From contig NZ_CP007501.1 of NCBI RefSeq assembly GCF_000973625.1, positions 1,116,001 through 1,180,000 of the forward strand: a stretch of 64,000 bases of DNA, written 5' to 3'. Made by a program: the position numbers and the translations under genes. The notes under the pieces are model-generated. The model saw nothing but the letters and a program-made list of their open reading frames with translations. It was not told where the DNA came from and made no database searches. This document shows positions 9,435 through 18,245 of the stretch, piece after piece. The stretch's first letter is position 1; each line of letters begins with the position of its first letter. This stretch comes from Polynucleobacter duraquae (GTDB taxonomy: Bacteria > Pseudomonadota > Gammaproteobacteria > Burkholderiales > Burkholderiaceae).

Positions 9435-10878
9435 TAATTCCTAGCTCCTGCAACTTCCGAGTAATGGTATTGCGGCCAATACCCAGTCTTTGAGCTGCTT
9501 CTACACGCCTACCACGCGTAACTTCTAGCGCAGCTTGAAGCACTGCCTTTTCAAATTTAGAGCACAGCACGTCATATACTCCCGGATCTCCATCCTGCAA
9601 CATTTTGACTGCAAGGCGACCTAATCCGACCTCCCAATCGACAGAGTTAGTTTTAACGGCAAGCTGCGCATGAGAACTAGACTCACCCTGCAAGAGAGCC
9701 GGTTGCTCATTAGCTTCCGCCAAAATATCAGCAGGTAAATCGCTGACTCCAATAACATTAGACGGCGTCATTACTGTTAACCAGTGACAGAGATTTTCCA
9801 ATTGACGCACATTGCCAGGAAATGGCATGACACTAATTTCTTTTAAAACTTCATCCGATAGATTTTTAGCCTCAACGCCCAAGGACTTTGCACAGGACAG
9901 CATGAAATGCCGTGCCAAAACGGGAATGTCCTCTGCACGCTCACGCAATGCTGGCATACGTAACCGAATGACATTTAAGCGGTGTAATAAATCTTCCCGG
10001 AAGGCGCCTGCAGCCACTCGGGCTTCTAAGTTTTGGTGGGTCGATGCAATGATGCGTACATTTGCTTTAATCGGATCTTGACCGCCAACACGGTAAAAAT
10101 GACCATCGGTTAGAGCGCGCAATAACCGTGTTTGTAGCTCAAATGGAATTTCACCAATCTCATCCAAGAATAAGGTGCCGCCATCAGCCTGCTCAAAACG
10201 GCCACGGCGTAAAGTCAAGGCTCCAGGGAAAGCACCGCGCTCGTGGCCAAACAACTCTGACTCCAATAAGTCCTTGGGAACCGCTGCGGTACTAAAGACA
10301 ACAAAGGGGCCTTTCGCGCGGGGACTATGCTTGTGCAATGCTTGCGCAACCAATTCTTTACCAGTACCAGACTCGCCGGTAATTAATACTGTTGAATGGG
10401 ACTGAGCTAGACGTCCGATCGCTCTAAAGACCTCTTGCACTGCCGGAGCTTGGCCAATAATTTCTGTGGAGTCTTGCCTCCAACCATTCATCTCTTTATT
10501 GCCAGATTGATTGCGCTCACTCTGCTCCATAGCGCGACGGATCAGCTCAACCGCTTTATCAATATCAAATGGTTTAGTAAGGTATTCAAATGCACCGCCC
10601 TGAAAAGACGAGACCGCTGAGTCTAAGTCAGAATAAGCAGTCATGATGATGACCGGAAGAAGTGGATGGGTTTCCTTTACATTTTGCAAAAGGTCCAAAC
10701 CATTGCCCCGTGGCATACGAATATCTGAAATCAATATCTGTGGCGTATCTTTCTCCAATGCATCAAGCACATCATTGGGATTAGAAAAACTCTTGTGAGG
10801 AATATTCTCACGAGTAAGCGCCTTTTCCAGGACCCAACGAATAGATTGATCATCATCCACGATCCAAACGGGTTTCAT
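9427..10878 (-). CDS. ntrC: NtrC nitrogen response regulator with GAFPGA in place of GAFTGA
   Basis: Enhancer-binding protein that, when phosphorylated by NtrB, activates sigma-54 promoters for nitrogen assimilation. The 483 residues show a receiver domain (phospho-acceptor Asp52 in ISDIRMP), an AAA+ domain with Walker A GESGTGKE and Walker B GGTLFLDEIGE, and a C-terminal Fis-type helix-turn-helix (EAAQRLGIGRNTITRKLQEL). The odd feature is the loop that contacts sigma-54: residues 215-220 read GAFPGA, with Pro218 (codon CCT at 10227-10225) where nearly all family members have Thr. One base change from ACT would account for it. Overlap with ntrB by 4 bases indicates translational coupling. Whether it still activates sigma-54 promoters is open. 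Confidence 0.93.
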   Translation of the reverse strand: MKPVWIVDDDQSIRWVLEKALTRENIPHKSFSNPNDVLDALEKDTPQILISDIRMPRGNGLDLLQNVKETHPLLPVIIMTAYSDLDSAVSSFQGGAFEYLTKPFDIDKAVELIRRAMEQSERNQSGNKEMNGWRQDSTEIIGQAPAVQEVFRAIGRLAQSHSTVLITGESGTGKELVAQALHKHSPRAKGPFVVFSTAAVPKDLLESELFGHERGAFPGALTLRRGRFEQADGGTLFLDEIGEIPFELQTRLLRALTDGHFYRVGGQDPIKANVRIIASTHQNLEARVAAGAFREDLLHRLNVIRLRMPALRERAEDIPVLARHFMLSCAKSLGVEAKNLSDEVLKEISVMPFPGNVRQLENLCHWLTVMTPSNVIGVSDLPADILAEANEQPALLQGESSSHAQLAVKTNSVDWEVGLGRLAVKMLQDGDPGVYDVLCSKFEKAVLQAALEVTRGRRVEAAQRLGIGRNTITRKLQELGIND

Positions 10879-12011
10879 ATTACTTTCTCCTGCCTACGGT
10901 AAGGAATTTGAATTTGGAAATCAGTCCGTCCAGGACGGCTGTCGCAAGCGATAAATCCTTGATGCTGCTGCACAAAAGTTTGAGCCAAGGTGAGACCAAG
11001 ACCACTGCCCCCATCCCTACCAGATACCAATGGAAAGAAAATGCGCTCGCGAATATCTTCTGGAATGCCAGGTCCGTTATCAATCACATGTAAGTCCATC
11101 GCCATCTTGTAGCGTTGCTTAGAAATGGTTACCGAGCGAGCTACTCTGGTCTTCAATTCAATTTGAGCTGTACCTTGAGCAATTTCTTCAGTAAGCGCTT
11201 GGGCTGCATTGTGGGCAATATTTAAGACGGCCTGTATCAACTGCTCACGATCACCTAATACCTCAGGAAGGCTAGTGTCATAGTTACGAATAATTCGCAG
11301 TCCCTTAGGAAACTCAGCCAATACCAGGCTGCGAACTCGCTCTAGAGCCTCATGAACATTAAATGACTCCATAGCATGGGCCTTACGATGCGGCGCAAGT
11401 AGTCGATCAACTAGGTTCTGTAGACGATCAGATTCTTTAATGATGACTTGGGTATATTCACGCAAGCCCTTTTCTGGAAGCTCGAACTCGAGCAATTGGG
11501 CGGCGCCACGAATGCCGCCCAAAGGATTTTTAATTTCATGCGCCAAGTTACTCATTAACTGTTTATTTGCTTCAACTTGCTGTGTTACGCGCTCATCACG
11601 CTCACTACGTAACTGCTGATCGATTGGGAACCACTCCATCATGATGAGGCTTGGATCTTCAAGGCTCGCCACCACTACATGCGCAGGAATAGATTCTTGA
11701 TGAATACTACCGGGCAATGAATGCAGCATCATTTCCTGACGTTTTGCAGAGAAGTGCCCTGCCTTGACCTCTTCAATCATGTGATTGAGAGACTCATTCG
11801 AGCCGAATAAATCGCGCACAGATTGACCCTCAAGTGATTTACGAGAAAGATCTAGCGCAGACTCTGCCGCAGGATTCACATAAACCAATTGTTGGTTGTC
11901 CGCCTCAAATACCACGATGGCATTGGGCATCTGATCAAGCAATGTCGGAAAAAAAGGAGCAGCCGAAGCTGCCCCTTTGAACGAATTGCGCAACAGACCT
12001 GCGCTCAACAT
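10875..12011 (-). CDS. ntrB: NtrB nitrogen sensor kinase/phosphatase
   Basis: Soluble histidine kinase that phosphorylates or dephosphorylates NtrC according to nitrogen status signalled by PII. The 378-residue protein has an N-terminal PAS domain (PNAIVVFEADNQQLVYVN), a HisKA box with phospho-acceptor His in NLAHEIKNPLGGIRG, an N box (NIAHNAAQALTE) and G boxes (DNGPGIPEDI and GGSGLGLTLA). It has no membrane segment, as expected. The start is preceded by AAGGAG. glnA ends 11 bases upstream, giving the order glnA-ntrB-ntrC. Confidence 0.95.
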   Translation of the reverse strand: MLSAGLLRNSFKGAASAAPFFPTLLDQMPNAIVVFEADNQQLVYVNPAAESALDLSRKSLEGQSVRDLFGSNESLNHMIEEVKAGHFSAKRQEMMLHSLPGSIHQESIPAHVVVASLEDPSLIMMEWFPIDQQLRSERDERVTQQVEANKQLMSNLAHEIKNPLGGIRGAAQLLEFELPEKGLREYTQVIIKESDRLQNLVDRLLAPHRKAHAMESFNVHEALERVRSLVLAEFPKGLRIIRNYDTSLPEVLGDREQLIQAVLNIAHNAAQALTEEIAQGTAQIELKTRVARSVTISKQRYKMAMDLHVIDNGPGIPEDIRERIFFPLVSGRDGGSGLGLTLAQTFVQQHQGFIACDSRPGRTDFQIQIPYRRQEKVI

Positions 12012-12022
12012 TTCTCCTTCGC

Positions 12023-13438
12023 TTACAGGGAGTAGTACATATCGAATTCGATTGGATGAGTCGTCATACGGAAACGTGTGACATCTTCCATCTTCAAAGC
12101 GATATAGGCGTCGATCATAGAGTCTGTAAAGACACCACCACGAGTTAAGAACTCACGGTCTTTGTTCAAAGCTTCTAATGCCTCTTCCAAGCTTGCACAA
12201 ACGGTTGGGATCTTTGCATCTTCTTCTGGTGGCAAGTCATACAAGTTCTTGTCAGCAGCTTCACCTGGATGAATCTTGTTCTGAACACCATCCAAACCTG
12301 CCATCATCAATGCTGAGAAGCAGAGGTATGGGTTAGCCAGTGGATCAGGGAAACGAGTTTCGATACGACGACCCTTAGGGCTTGAAACGTGTGGAATACG
12401 AATTGAAGCAGAACGGTTACGTGCAGAGTACGCCAACTTCACTGGAGCCTCAAAGCCTGGAACTAAACGCTTGTATGAGTTTGTACCTGGGTTGGTGATC
12501 GCATTCAATGCCTTAGCGTGCTTAATAATGCCGCCGATGTAGAACAATGCGAACTCTGACAAACCTGCATAGCCGTTACCAGCAAATAAGTTCTCGCCGT
12601 TCTTCCAAATGGATTGGTGAACGTGCATACCAGAACCGTTGTCGCCAACGATAGGCTTAGGCATAAATGTGGCTGTCTTACCGTATGCATGGGCAACGTT
12701 TTGAATCACATACTTCTGCCAGATAGTCCAGTCAGCACGTTGCACCAATGTGCTGAACTTGGTACCTAATTCATTTTGACCTTGGCCAGCAACTTCATGG
12801 TGATGCACTTCAACTGGAATACCCAAAGATTCAAGGATCAAACACATTTCAGAGCGCATGTCGTGGAATGTATCTACCGGAGCAACTGGGAAATAACCAC
12901 CCTTTTTACCTGGACGATGTCCAGTGTTGCCGCCTTCGATTTCAGCGCCTGAAGACCATGGAGCCTCTTCAGAATCTACCTTCACAAAGCAACCCTGCAT
13001 GTCAGCACCCCAACGGACGCCGTCAAAAATAAAGAATTCTGGCTCTGGACCAAAGTACGCTGTATCACCCAAACCAGTGCTCTTCAAATAGGACTCAGCA
13101 CGTTTAGCGATCGAACGTGGATCACGGTCGTAACCTTTGCCATCCGAAGGCTCGATCACATCACATGTGATTACCAATGTTGGCTCTTCATAAAATGGGT
13201 CAATGTAGCAAGCTGTTGGATCTGGCATCAATAACATATCAGATGCTTCAATACCTTTCCAACCAGCAATAGATGAACCGTCAAATGCGTGACCGCTCTC
13301 AAATTTGTCTTCGTCAAAATGGGAAATAGGTACTGTTGTGTGCTGCTCTTTACCCTTTGTATCTACAAAGCGGAAATCAACGAAAGTACATTCTTTCTCT
13401 TTAACCAACTTCATCACATCAGCGACGGTCTTCGTCAT
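12023..13438 (-). CDS. glnA: Type I glutamine synthetase
   Basis: Makes glutamine from glutamate, ammonia and ATP; the main ammonia-assimilating enzyme. The 471-residue length is standard. Visible signatures are FDGSSIAGW near the N-terminus, the ATP-binding [16 protein letters not shown] and the adenylylation site NLYDLPPEE, whose Tyr is the target of GlnE, placing it in the GSI-beta group. The start at 13438 is preceded by GAGGAGATTTGC; an upstream in-frame extension to 13510 would run through the promoter and is rejected. Upstream lie a sigma-54 type promoter and two NtrC dyads, so it is probably induced under nitrogen limitation. Confidence 0.97.
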   Translation of the reverse strand: MTKTVADVMKLVKEKECTFVDFRFVDTKGKEQHTTVPISHFDEDKFESGHAFDGSSIAGWKGIEASDMLLMPDPTACYIDPFYEEPTLVITCDVIEPSDGKGYDRDPRSIAKRAESYLKSTGLGDTAYFGPEPEFFIFDGVRWGADMQGCFVKVDSEEAPWSSGAEIEGGNTGHRPGKKGGYFPVAPVDTFHDMRSEMCLILESLGIPVEVHHHEVAGQGQNELGTKFSTLVQRADWTIWQKYVIQNVAHAYGKTATFMPKPIVGDNGSGMHVHQSIWKNGENLFAGNGYAGLSEFALFYIGGIIKHAKALNAITNPGTNSYKRLVPGFEAPVKLAYSARNRSASIRIPHVSSPKGRRIETRFPDPLANPYLCFSALMMAGLDGVQNKIHPGEAADKNLYDLPPEEDAKIPTVCASLEEALEALNKDREFLTRGGVFTDSMIDAYIALKMEDVTRFRMTTHPIEFDMYYSL

Positions 13439-13502
13439 GCAAATCTCCTCTATTAACTGAATTCGGAACACAAACTTAAGGTGTACACCCTTGTTTATTC
13501 CA

Positions 13503-13518
13503 GGCATCAAATATGCCC
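13503..13518 (-). promoter_or_regulatory. glnA: Putative sigma-54 (-24/-12) promoter of glnA-ntrBC
   Basis: Read on the minus strand, GGGCATATTTGATGCC has the invariant GG-N10-GC spacing of sigma-54 promoters, against consensus TGGCAC-N5-TTGC. It lies 65 bases upstream of the glnA start and downstream of two NtrC dyads, as in other glnA control regions. The element is also a short inverted repeat, so a coincidental match is possible. Confidence 0.6.
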
Positions 13519-13568
13519 TTGGGATGTATCTAATTTACTGAAGCAAACAAACGGGAATAGTCATTATT

Positions 13569-13583
13569 GCACTAGTTAAGTGC
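13569..13583 (-). promoter_or_regulatory. NtrC-binding dyad, promoter-proximal
   Basis: GCAC-N7-GTGC, a perfect match to the dyad arms of the NtrC consensus. The centre is about 84 bases upstream of the start point expected from the -24/-12 element. Confidence 0.65.
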
Positions 13584-13620
13584 TGAAATACCCCTGAAAA
13601 GCCTTAAAATCACTATATTT

Positions 13621-13635
13621 GCACCAAATTAGTGC
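13621..13635 (-). promoter_or_regulatory. NtrC-binding dyad, promoter-distal
   Basis: On the minus strand GCACTAATTTGGTGC matches GCAC-N7-GTGC and closely resembles the strong enterobacterial site. It is centred 52 bp (about five helical turns) from the proximal dyad and abuts the stop codon of the next gene. Confidence 0.7.
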
Positions 13636-14499
13636 TCAGCCAGATTTTGAAATATCGTGAATCGCATAACCCAAAGCCTCGGTGCCAGTGCGCAAAGCAA
13701 TCCAAGCGCACTCTAGGAGAATAGCGTTGCCCTTGATACCCAATTCAATATGGCGCTCAGCGTAAACACCCCCTCTAGAAGAGTCGCCAACGGATGGGAG
13801 ACTAAAAACCTTTACCCCCGGAAAAGAAGCCTCAATGCGCTCCATTAAGGGCGTTAAGACGGATTCAATCCCTTTTGGAACAATAAAACTTTGCTCTGCC
13901 CAGTTTTCACGATGAAATAAATTCTGATAATAGGTGTCTAGGCACCAAGCCATCATGGGCGCAGCCATGACGGGAAAGCCAGGAACAAAATAGTGCTCGC
14001 GAATCGAAAAACCCGGAATTTGGTTATAGGGATTGGGGATGATGTCGCTACCAATTGGAAACTCCCCCATCTTAAAACGATGCTGGTTTTCAGCTGTATT
14101 CAGATCAGCCTTCATCGGATCACCCTCTGCCATGATCTGAATTCGTCCTGCAATGAGCTCTTGTGCAGTCGGATGCAGTTTTGTTTTTGTGCCTAAGGCT
14201 AAAGCGGCGCATTGTCTCGTGTGGTCATCGGGCGTTGCTCCAATGCCGCCAGTACTAAAAACTACATCACCACTAGTGAAGCTGTCTTTCAGAGTAGCGG
14301 TAATTTGCTCTGGATCATCTGCAACATATTTTGCCCAAGATAAGCTAAGGCCGCGCTCATTTAACAGCTCAATCAATTTACTCAGATGCTTGTCTTGACG
14401 ACGACCAGACAAAATTTCATCGCCAATCACAATTAAACCGAAACGACGAAAATCTGAACCAGAGTCCTCGACACTCAGCTTTTTTATGACCTCAACCAT
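13636..14499 (-). CDS. MoaB/CinA-type molybdopterin-binding domain protein
   Basis: The 287-residue protein has the molybdopterin-binding fold shared by MoaB, MogA and the N-terminal part of CinA: FGLIVIGDEILSGRRQDKH, then VFSTGGIGATPDDHTRQ, which is the ligand-binding loop. It lacks the C-terminal CinA amidohydrolase domain. Similar stand-alone proteins are often annotated competence/damage-inducible protein A; an exact reaction cannot be given. The start at 14499 overlaps the upstream EI24-like gene by 8 bases; a longer start at 14535 is unlikely. Its stop directly borders an NtrC dyad of glnA. Confidence 0.8.
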   Translation of the reverse strand: MVEVIKKLSVEDSGSDFRRFGLIVIGDEILSGRRQDKHLSKLIELLNERGLSLSWAKYVADDPEQITATLKDSFTSGDVVFSTGGIGATPDDHTRQCAALALGTKTKLHPTAQELIAGRIQIMAEGDPMKADLNTAENQHRFKMGEFPIGSDIIPNPYNQIPGFSIREHYFVPGFPVMAAPMMAWCLDTYYQNLFHRENWAEQSFIVPKGIESVLTPLMERIEASFPGVKVFSLPSVGDSSRGGVYAERHIELGIKGNAILLECAWIALRTGTEALGYAIHDISKSG

Positions 14500-15361
14500 G
14501 GTTCGGCAACTCCATATCAATAACACGTGCTTCAATATTCACAGATTGATCCAACTCATTACTACGCAATTCTTTTAAGGCCTCAAGCAAATAGTGTGTA
14601 AACCAGAGCGCAGCAAAGACAAAGATTAAAGAATAGATCCACAGAGCAACAAAACTGACGATGGGAAATAAGACTAAAGCTAAAGCTGAGGTTGCCCAGA
14701 AAAAAGTGGGCACCGCTCCCAACATCCCAGAAATAATTCCCATAGTTAATAGTGGCCAACGATGTTGATGTAACAGAGCATCCCGCTCCTCTGCAGTAGC
14801 ATGTAGAGCCAACACATCGTAAGACATTAAGCGCATAGTCAACCAGCCCCAAAGTAATGGGGGTAAAACAGCAACCAATGGCGGTATCCACCACACTGGC
14901 AAAGTGAGCATCGCTAAGGCTAAGCAGATCAAAGTAGACCAAAGAGTGTAGACAAAACTGCCAAATACACTGCCGCCCTTTTTCTTCGCAATGTCCTTGT
15001 AAGCATATTGTCGTGTGACTACCTTGACGATAGTAGGCACAGTTGTTACAGCGATGAATACCAATAAACTAATTGAAATTAAGGGGATCAGTAGCATTAC
15101 AAAGAAGAGCGGTGCTATCCAGGCACGAGCACTCTCGAAACCGGCCCAAATTAAACCATCAGCAATCCAGCTAGTGAAAATAGAGGCAGTCAGGAAAGTA
15201 CTCAGCATCTCCAATGCTGGCGTCCAAGTTAGCCAAATTAAGGTGCCCCATAAGACCGAGACAATCAAAAATGGTCGCAAGCTCAGCCACAGCATTTTGG
15301 GATGCATTGCGCCAACCAAAGCTAAGCCAAAAGACTTAAAAACTTGCTGCATGCTATCCAT
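14492..15361 (-). CDS. EI24-domain (CysZ-like) membrane protein
   Basis: Integral membrane protein of 289 residues with about six to seven hydrophobic helices, including LWLSLRPFLIVSVLWGTLIW, a run around LFFVMLLIPLISISLLVFI and a C-terminal pair ending in FVFAALWFTHYLLEAL. This layout and the LWGWLTMRLMSYD segment match the EI24/CysZ family; the role in betaproteobacteria is not established. It is translationally coupled to the MoaB/CinA-like gene downstream. The start could also be the second Met at 15352. Confidence 0.75.
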   Translation of the reverse strand: MDSMQQVFKSFGLALVGAMHPKMLWLSLRPFLIVSVLWGTLIWLTWTPALEMLSTFLTASIFTSWIADGLIWAGFESARAWIAPLFFVMLLIPLISISLLVFIAVTTVPTIVKVVTRQYAYKDIAKKKGGSVFGSFVYTLWSTLICLALAMLTLPVWWIPPLVAVLPPLLWGWLTMRLMSYDVLALHATAEERDALLHQHRWPLLTMGIISGMLGAVPTFFWATSALALVLFPIVSFVALWIYSLIFVFAALWFTHYLLEALKELRSNELDQSVNIEARVIDMELPNHG

Positions 15362-15395
15362 AGATTTCCATTACTACCGTGTGAACCACTAGCGT

Positions 15396-16373
15396 CTATT
15401 TTGCTTTGGGTAAGATTTCTCGTATCGAGTTCATGAGACTCTGCCACTGATGCTGCAATAAATTGGGCGACAAAACTAAGTCCCTAACTCCAGTGGGATG
15501 AACCTCTTTTGAAAAGATAGCAGTATTGAACATCATGTCCCACCAAGGAAACAAGACACCAAAGTTACAACCACCTAAAACACCTGGCTTACCTTTAGCC
15601 TCATGACCGTAGCCTACCGCATGATGCAACCGGTGATACATCGGAGAAATTAACAGGTATTTAAAGGGGCCAAGGTGAATCTTCAAATTAGCATGTTGCC
15701 AACTTTGAATCAACTGACTCAATACCACTAATAAAATAAATTGCGCGGGTGAAACGCCGAACAGTAAGGCAAAGAAGGAAAATACAAACGCATGCATGAT
15801 GTCATCGACAATGTGATTGCGATCATCAGACCAAGCAGTCATCACCGTTTGACTATGATGCAAGGCATGTAATTGCCACCACCAATTGAAAACATGGGAA
15901 GCGCGGTGATATAAATACTCCACAAAATCAAGCAATACAAAGTAAATACAAAAACTCACCAAGGGTATTGATGTCACTGACGGCCACCAAGACTCTACAT
16001 TCAGCCTACCAAAACGAAAGTCATGTAAGACTGAATCAATCTGAAAGAAAAATCCAGATAAGGCAATAAAAATCAGGCCATGAAAAATACCTAGGCGATG
16101 AAATAAAGTGTAAAAAATATCCGCTTTGGAACTCTTTGCAAATCGCTCTTGCGTCTCTGCAGGGGAAAATCTTTCCCAAACTCTGAGAATCACAGCGATT
16201 AGGAAAATCTGGATACATCCAAATAAGAACCAGTCGATACCGTCAAATACATCTTCGGCCATCGACATCAAATCAAATTGATACAGAATCGGTCCAACCA
16301 CATAGGTAAACAAGAATTCTTGAACGCTAGCGTAGGCTGAAGCGATGGCGGCTATCACAGGGTTTGAGTCCAT
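15396..16373 (-). CDS. Sterol desaturase / fatty acid hydroxylase family protein
   Basis: Membrane di-iron enzyme of 325 residues. The eight-histidine iron-binding pattern is visible as YHRASHVFNWWW, LHALHHSQT and YHRLHHAVGYGHE, between several hydrophobic helices, which defines the fatty acid hydroxylase superfamily. Substrates in this family range from fatty acids to sterols, hopanoids and carotenoids; this one is unknown. It starts 15 bases after the deacetylase gene, so they are probably cotranscribed. Confidence 0.85.
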   Translation of the reverse strand: MDSNPVIAAIASAYASVQEFLFTYVVGPILYQFDLMSMAEDVFDGIDWFLFGCIQIFLIAVILRVWERFSPAETQERFAKSSKADIFYTLFHRLGIFHGLIFIALSGFFFQIDSVLHDFRFGRLNVESWWPSVTSIPLVSFCIYFVLLDFVEYLYHRASHVFNWWWQLHALHHSQTVMTAWSDDRNHIVDDIMHAFVFSFFALLFGVSPAQFILLVVLSQLIQSWQHANLKIHLGPFKYLLISPMYHRLHHAVGYGHEAKGKPGVLGGCNFGVLFPWWDMMFNTAIFSKEVHPTGVRDLVLSPNLLQHQWQSLMNSIREILPKAK

Positions 16374-16388
16374 ATACTCAATTGTGAC

Positions 16389-17160
16389 TTATTTATCCCG
16401 TTTTGGCAGGGTTGCAAAACAAAACCCCCGAGCCTTCAAGTTCAATATCAGTTGCTCTAATACTGCTGGAGCCCAAGGATCCTTGCGCGACCAAATACCT
16501 AAGTGAGCCATAGTGATATCGCCATCTTGAAGTTGGCTACTGGCCTTATCCAACAGCATTTTGTTGGGATGCGTCTGTGAACTGAGCTCATCACCCAAAA
16601 ATCCTGCAGGACTCCAGCCAATATGCTGGTAAGAACATTGATCACCCATCCTGATCGAACGGGGCGATGTTTTTCCGCCGGGGGCACGCCAGATTTTTTG
16701 AAGACTAGTACCAGTTAACTCTTTAAAGCGCTCGTCCACTCGTCGGATTTCTCGGCAATAAGATGCTTCGTTGTAGAGTGTGGCCACTCCAGCCTTTGGT
16801 CCAAATTGTGGCTTTGCAAAGATCTCTCCGGCTGGGCCATCCTTCACAAAGTACAAATGGTCATAGGTATGGCTACCAAAATGATGGCCTTCACGAACAC
16901 GATCTTGCCAATATGATTTCCAAGAATCGTCTAAAGAAAAATCACCACGGCTGGTTTTTTCATTTGCTAGAAAAAAGGTAGCTTTAACATTTTGACGATT
17001 CAAGATATCGGCAATCGTTTGCGCTACAGACATATTGCCTGTATCAAATGTAAGGTAAATCGTTTTTTTTACAATTCGCCTCTTGTGCGAAGCTAAGCGA
17101 ATAGCATGTCGCCAAACAAATAAATGCTGTCAGTCGAGCGAGTGTCGTAATCAAATGCAT
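16389..17160 (-). CDS. Exported polysaccharide deacetylase, frame interrupted at an A8 tract
   Basis: NodB-type deacetylase of exported polysaccharide or peptidoglycan. The longest frame starting with ATG (17033) lacks the first catalytic motif. Upstream in the same frame are KKTIYLTFDTGN, the expected TFDDG-type motif, but no start codon before a stop. A start at 17160 in another frame encodes a clear signal peptide (MHLITTLARLTAFICLATCY, then SLSFAQEANCKK) and runs out of frame at eight A (T8 on the plus strand, 17063-17070). Removing one A joins the two parts into 256 residues. The second motif GSHTYDH with its His pair is intact. Causes could be a real mutation, phase-variable or transcriptional slippage, or a sequencing error. 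The start lies 9 bases after the stop of the beta-propeller gene. Confidence 0.8.
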
Positions 17161-17169
17161 CTACTGAAG

Positions 17170-18186
17170 CTATTCCCAGCTAGCCCGCGGTGTAAAGAAA
17201 ACACCATGAGGAGATCTACCAACAGGAATTACCGAGACTAACTTCATCGAAGGAATATCAATTACTCCTACCTTTTTAGAGAAGCGGAGAGTGACCCACA
17301 TGGTTTTTCCATCAGGGGTAATTTCCATGTCATCCGGGCCTGCCGGTAGCCCAATAATATCGCCCGTTTTTTCTAGAGTCTGCATATTAATCAGACTGAT
17401 GCTTGATGCAATTCGATTGGTTACGAACACATGCTTTTTATCGCCTAAGGGGCGGAAGTTGTGAGCGCCCTTTCCAGTAACAATTCGCTTTACCTCTTTA
17501 CGATTTTTCCAATCAATCACTTGAACGTAGTCCTCACCCGTAATGCCAATGAGTAGGTATTGATCACCGGGCGTCATCCAGACTCCTGCTGGCACTTTAC
17601 CCGTAGTCATTTTCCACATGACAGTCTGGGTATCCAAATCAATTGCCGCAAGTTCATTGGAATCTTGCAAGGTAACAAATGCGATTTTGCTGTCTGCTGT
17701 AAATGCGACATGACTTGGCGTCTTACCCAACTTGATTGCTTTAGCCAACTTCAGATCTGCCCCTTGCGCATGGTAGACGTCCACCCTGTCTAAGCGATTG
17801 CCGTTTGCAACAAACCACTTATGGTTTGGCGAGTAACCAATTTGGTAAGGATCAATGATGTCCGGAATTCTGCCAGTTAACTCACCCGTAGTGGGATTCA
17901 TCAATACAACATCATTACCCGCGGCATTGGCAATCAGTAAAGTCTTTTGATCAGGAGTCATCATTAAGTGATGAGGCTCTTTTCCAACCGCTACCGTCTT
18001 AATCACTTTGCGGGTAGGCATATCGATCAGACTGACAGTGGCCTCGCCAGAATTTAAGACTACGGCCAACTTAGGCTCAGGTGAACTTACACCTTGAGCA
18101 TAAACAACATTGGTGAGCCCTACTAGGGCAAATACAGACAGGATCGAAATACTGCCAAATTTGGCTTTACTAATGTAGGTATGCAT
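17170..18186 (-). CDS. Exported YncE-like beta-propeller protein
   Basis: The 338-residue protein has a signal peptide (SISILSVFALVGLTNVVYAQ) followed by about seven repeats of the YVTN/cytochrome-D1-like propeller, seen as recurring units such as HHLMMTPDQKTLLIANA, PSHVAFTADSKIAFVTL and PDDMEITPDGKTMWVTL. Such periplasmic propellers bind partners or DNA, or resemble PQQ-linked and metal-linked proteins; no catalytic residues can be assigned. I chose the Met at 18186, which gives a normal signal peptide; the frame extends to 18204. It directly precedes the deacetylase gene, suggesting an envelope role. Confidence 0.8.
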   Translation of the reverse strand: MHTYISKAKFGSISILSVFALVGLTNVVYAQGVSSPEPKLAVVLNSGEATVSLIDMPTRKVIKTVAVGKEPHHLMMTPDQKTLLIANAAGNDVVLMNPTTGELTGRIPDIIDPYQIGYSPNHKWFVANGNRLDRVDVYHAQGADLKLAKAIKLGKTPSHVAFTADSKIAFVTLQDSNELAAIDLDTQTVMWKMTTGKVPAGVWMTPGDQYLLIGITGEDYVQVIDWKNRKEVKRIVTGKGAHNFRPLGDKKHVFVTNRIASSISLINMQTLEKTGDIIGLPAGPDDMEITPDGKTMWVTLRFSKKVGVIDIPSMKLVSVIPVGRSPHGVFFTPRASWE

Positions 18187-18245
18187 GAACGATATTGTAA
18201 GCAATTGATTCGTCTAACGCAGGTCTTTGAGCAGAATCATTTGAC

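Noticed and set aside
13439..13510. In-frame N-terminal extension of glnA
   Set aside because: It runs through the promoter region, lacks the conserved glutamine synthetase start, and the ATG at 13438 has a strong GAGGAG site.
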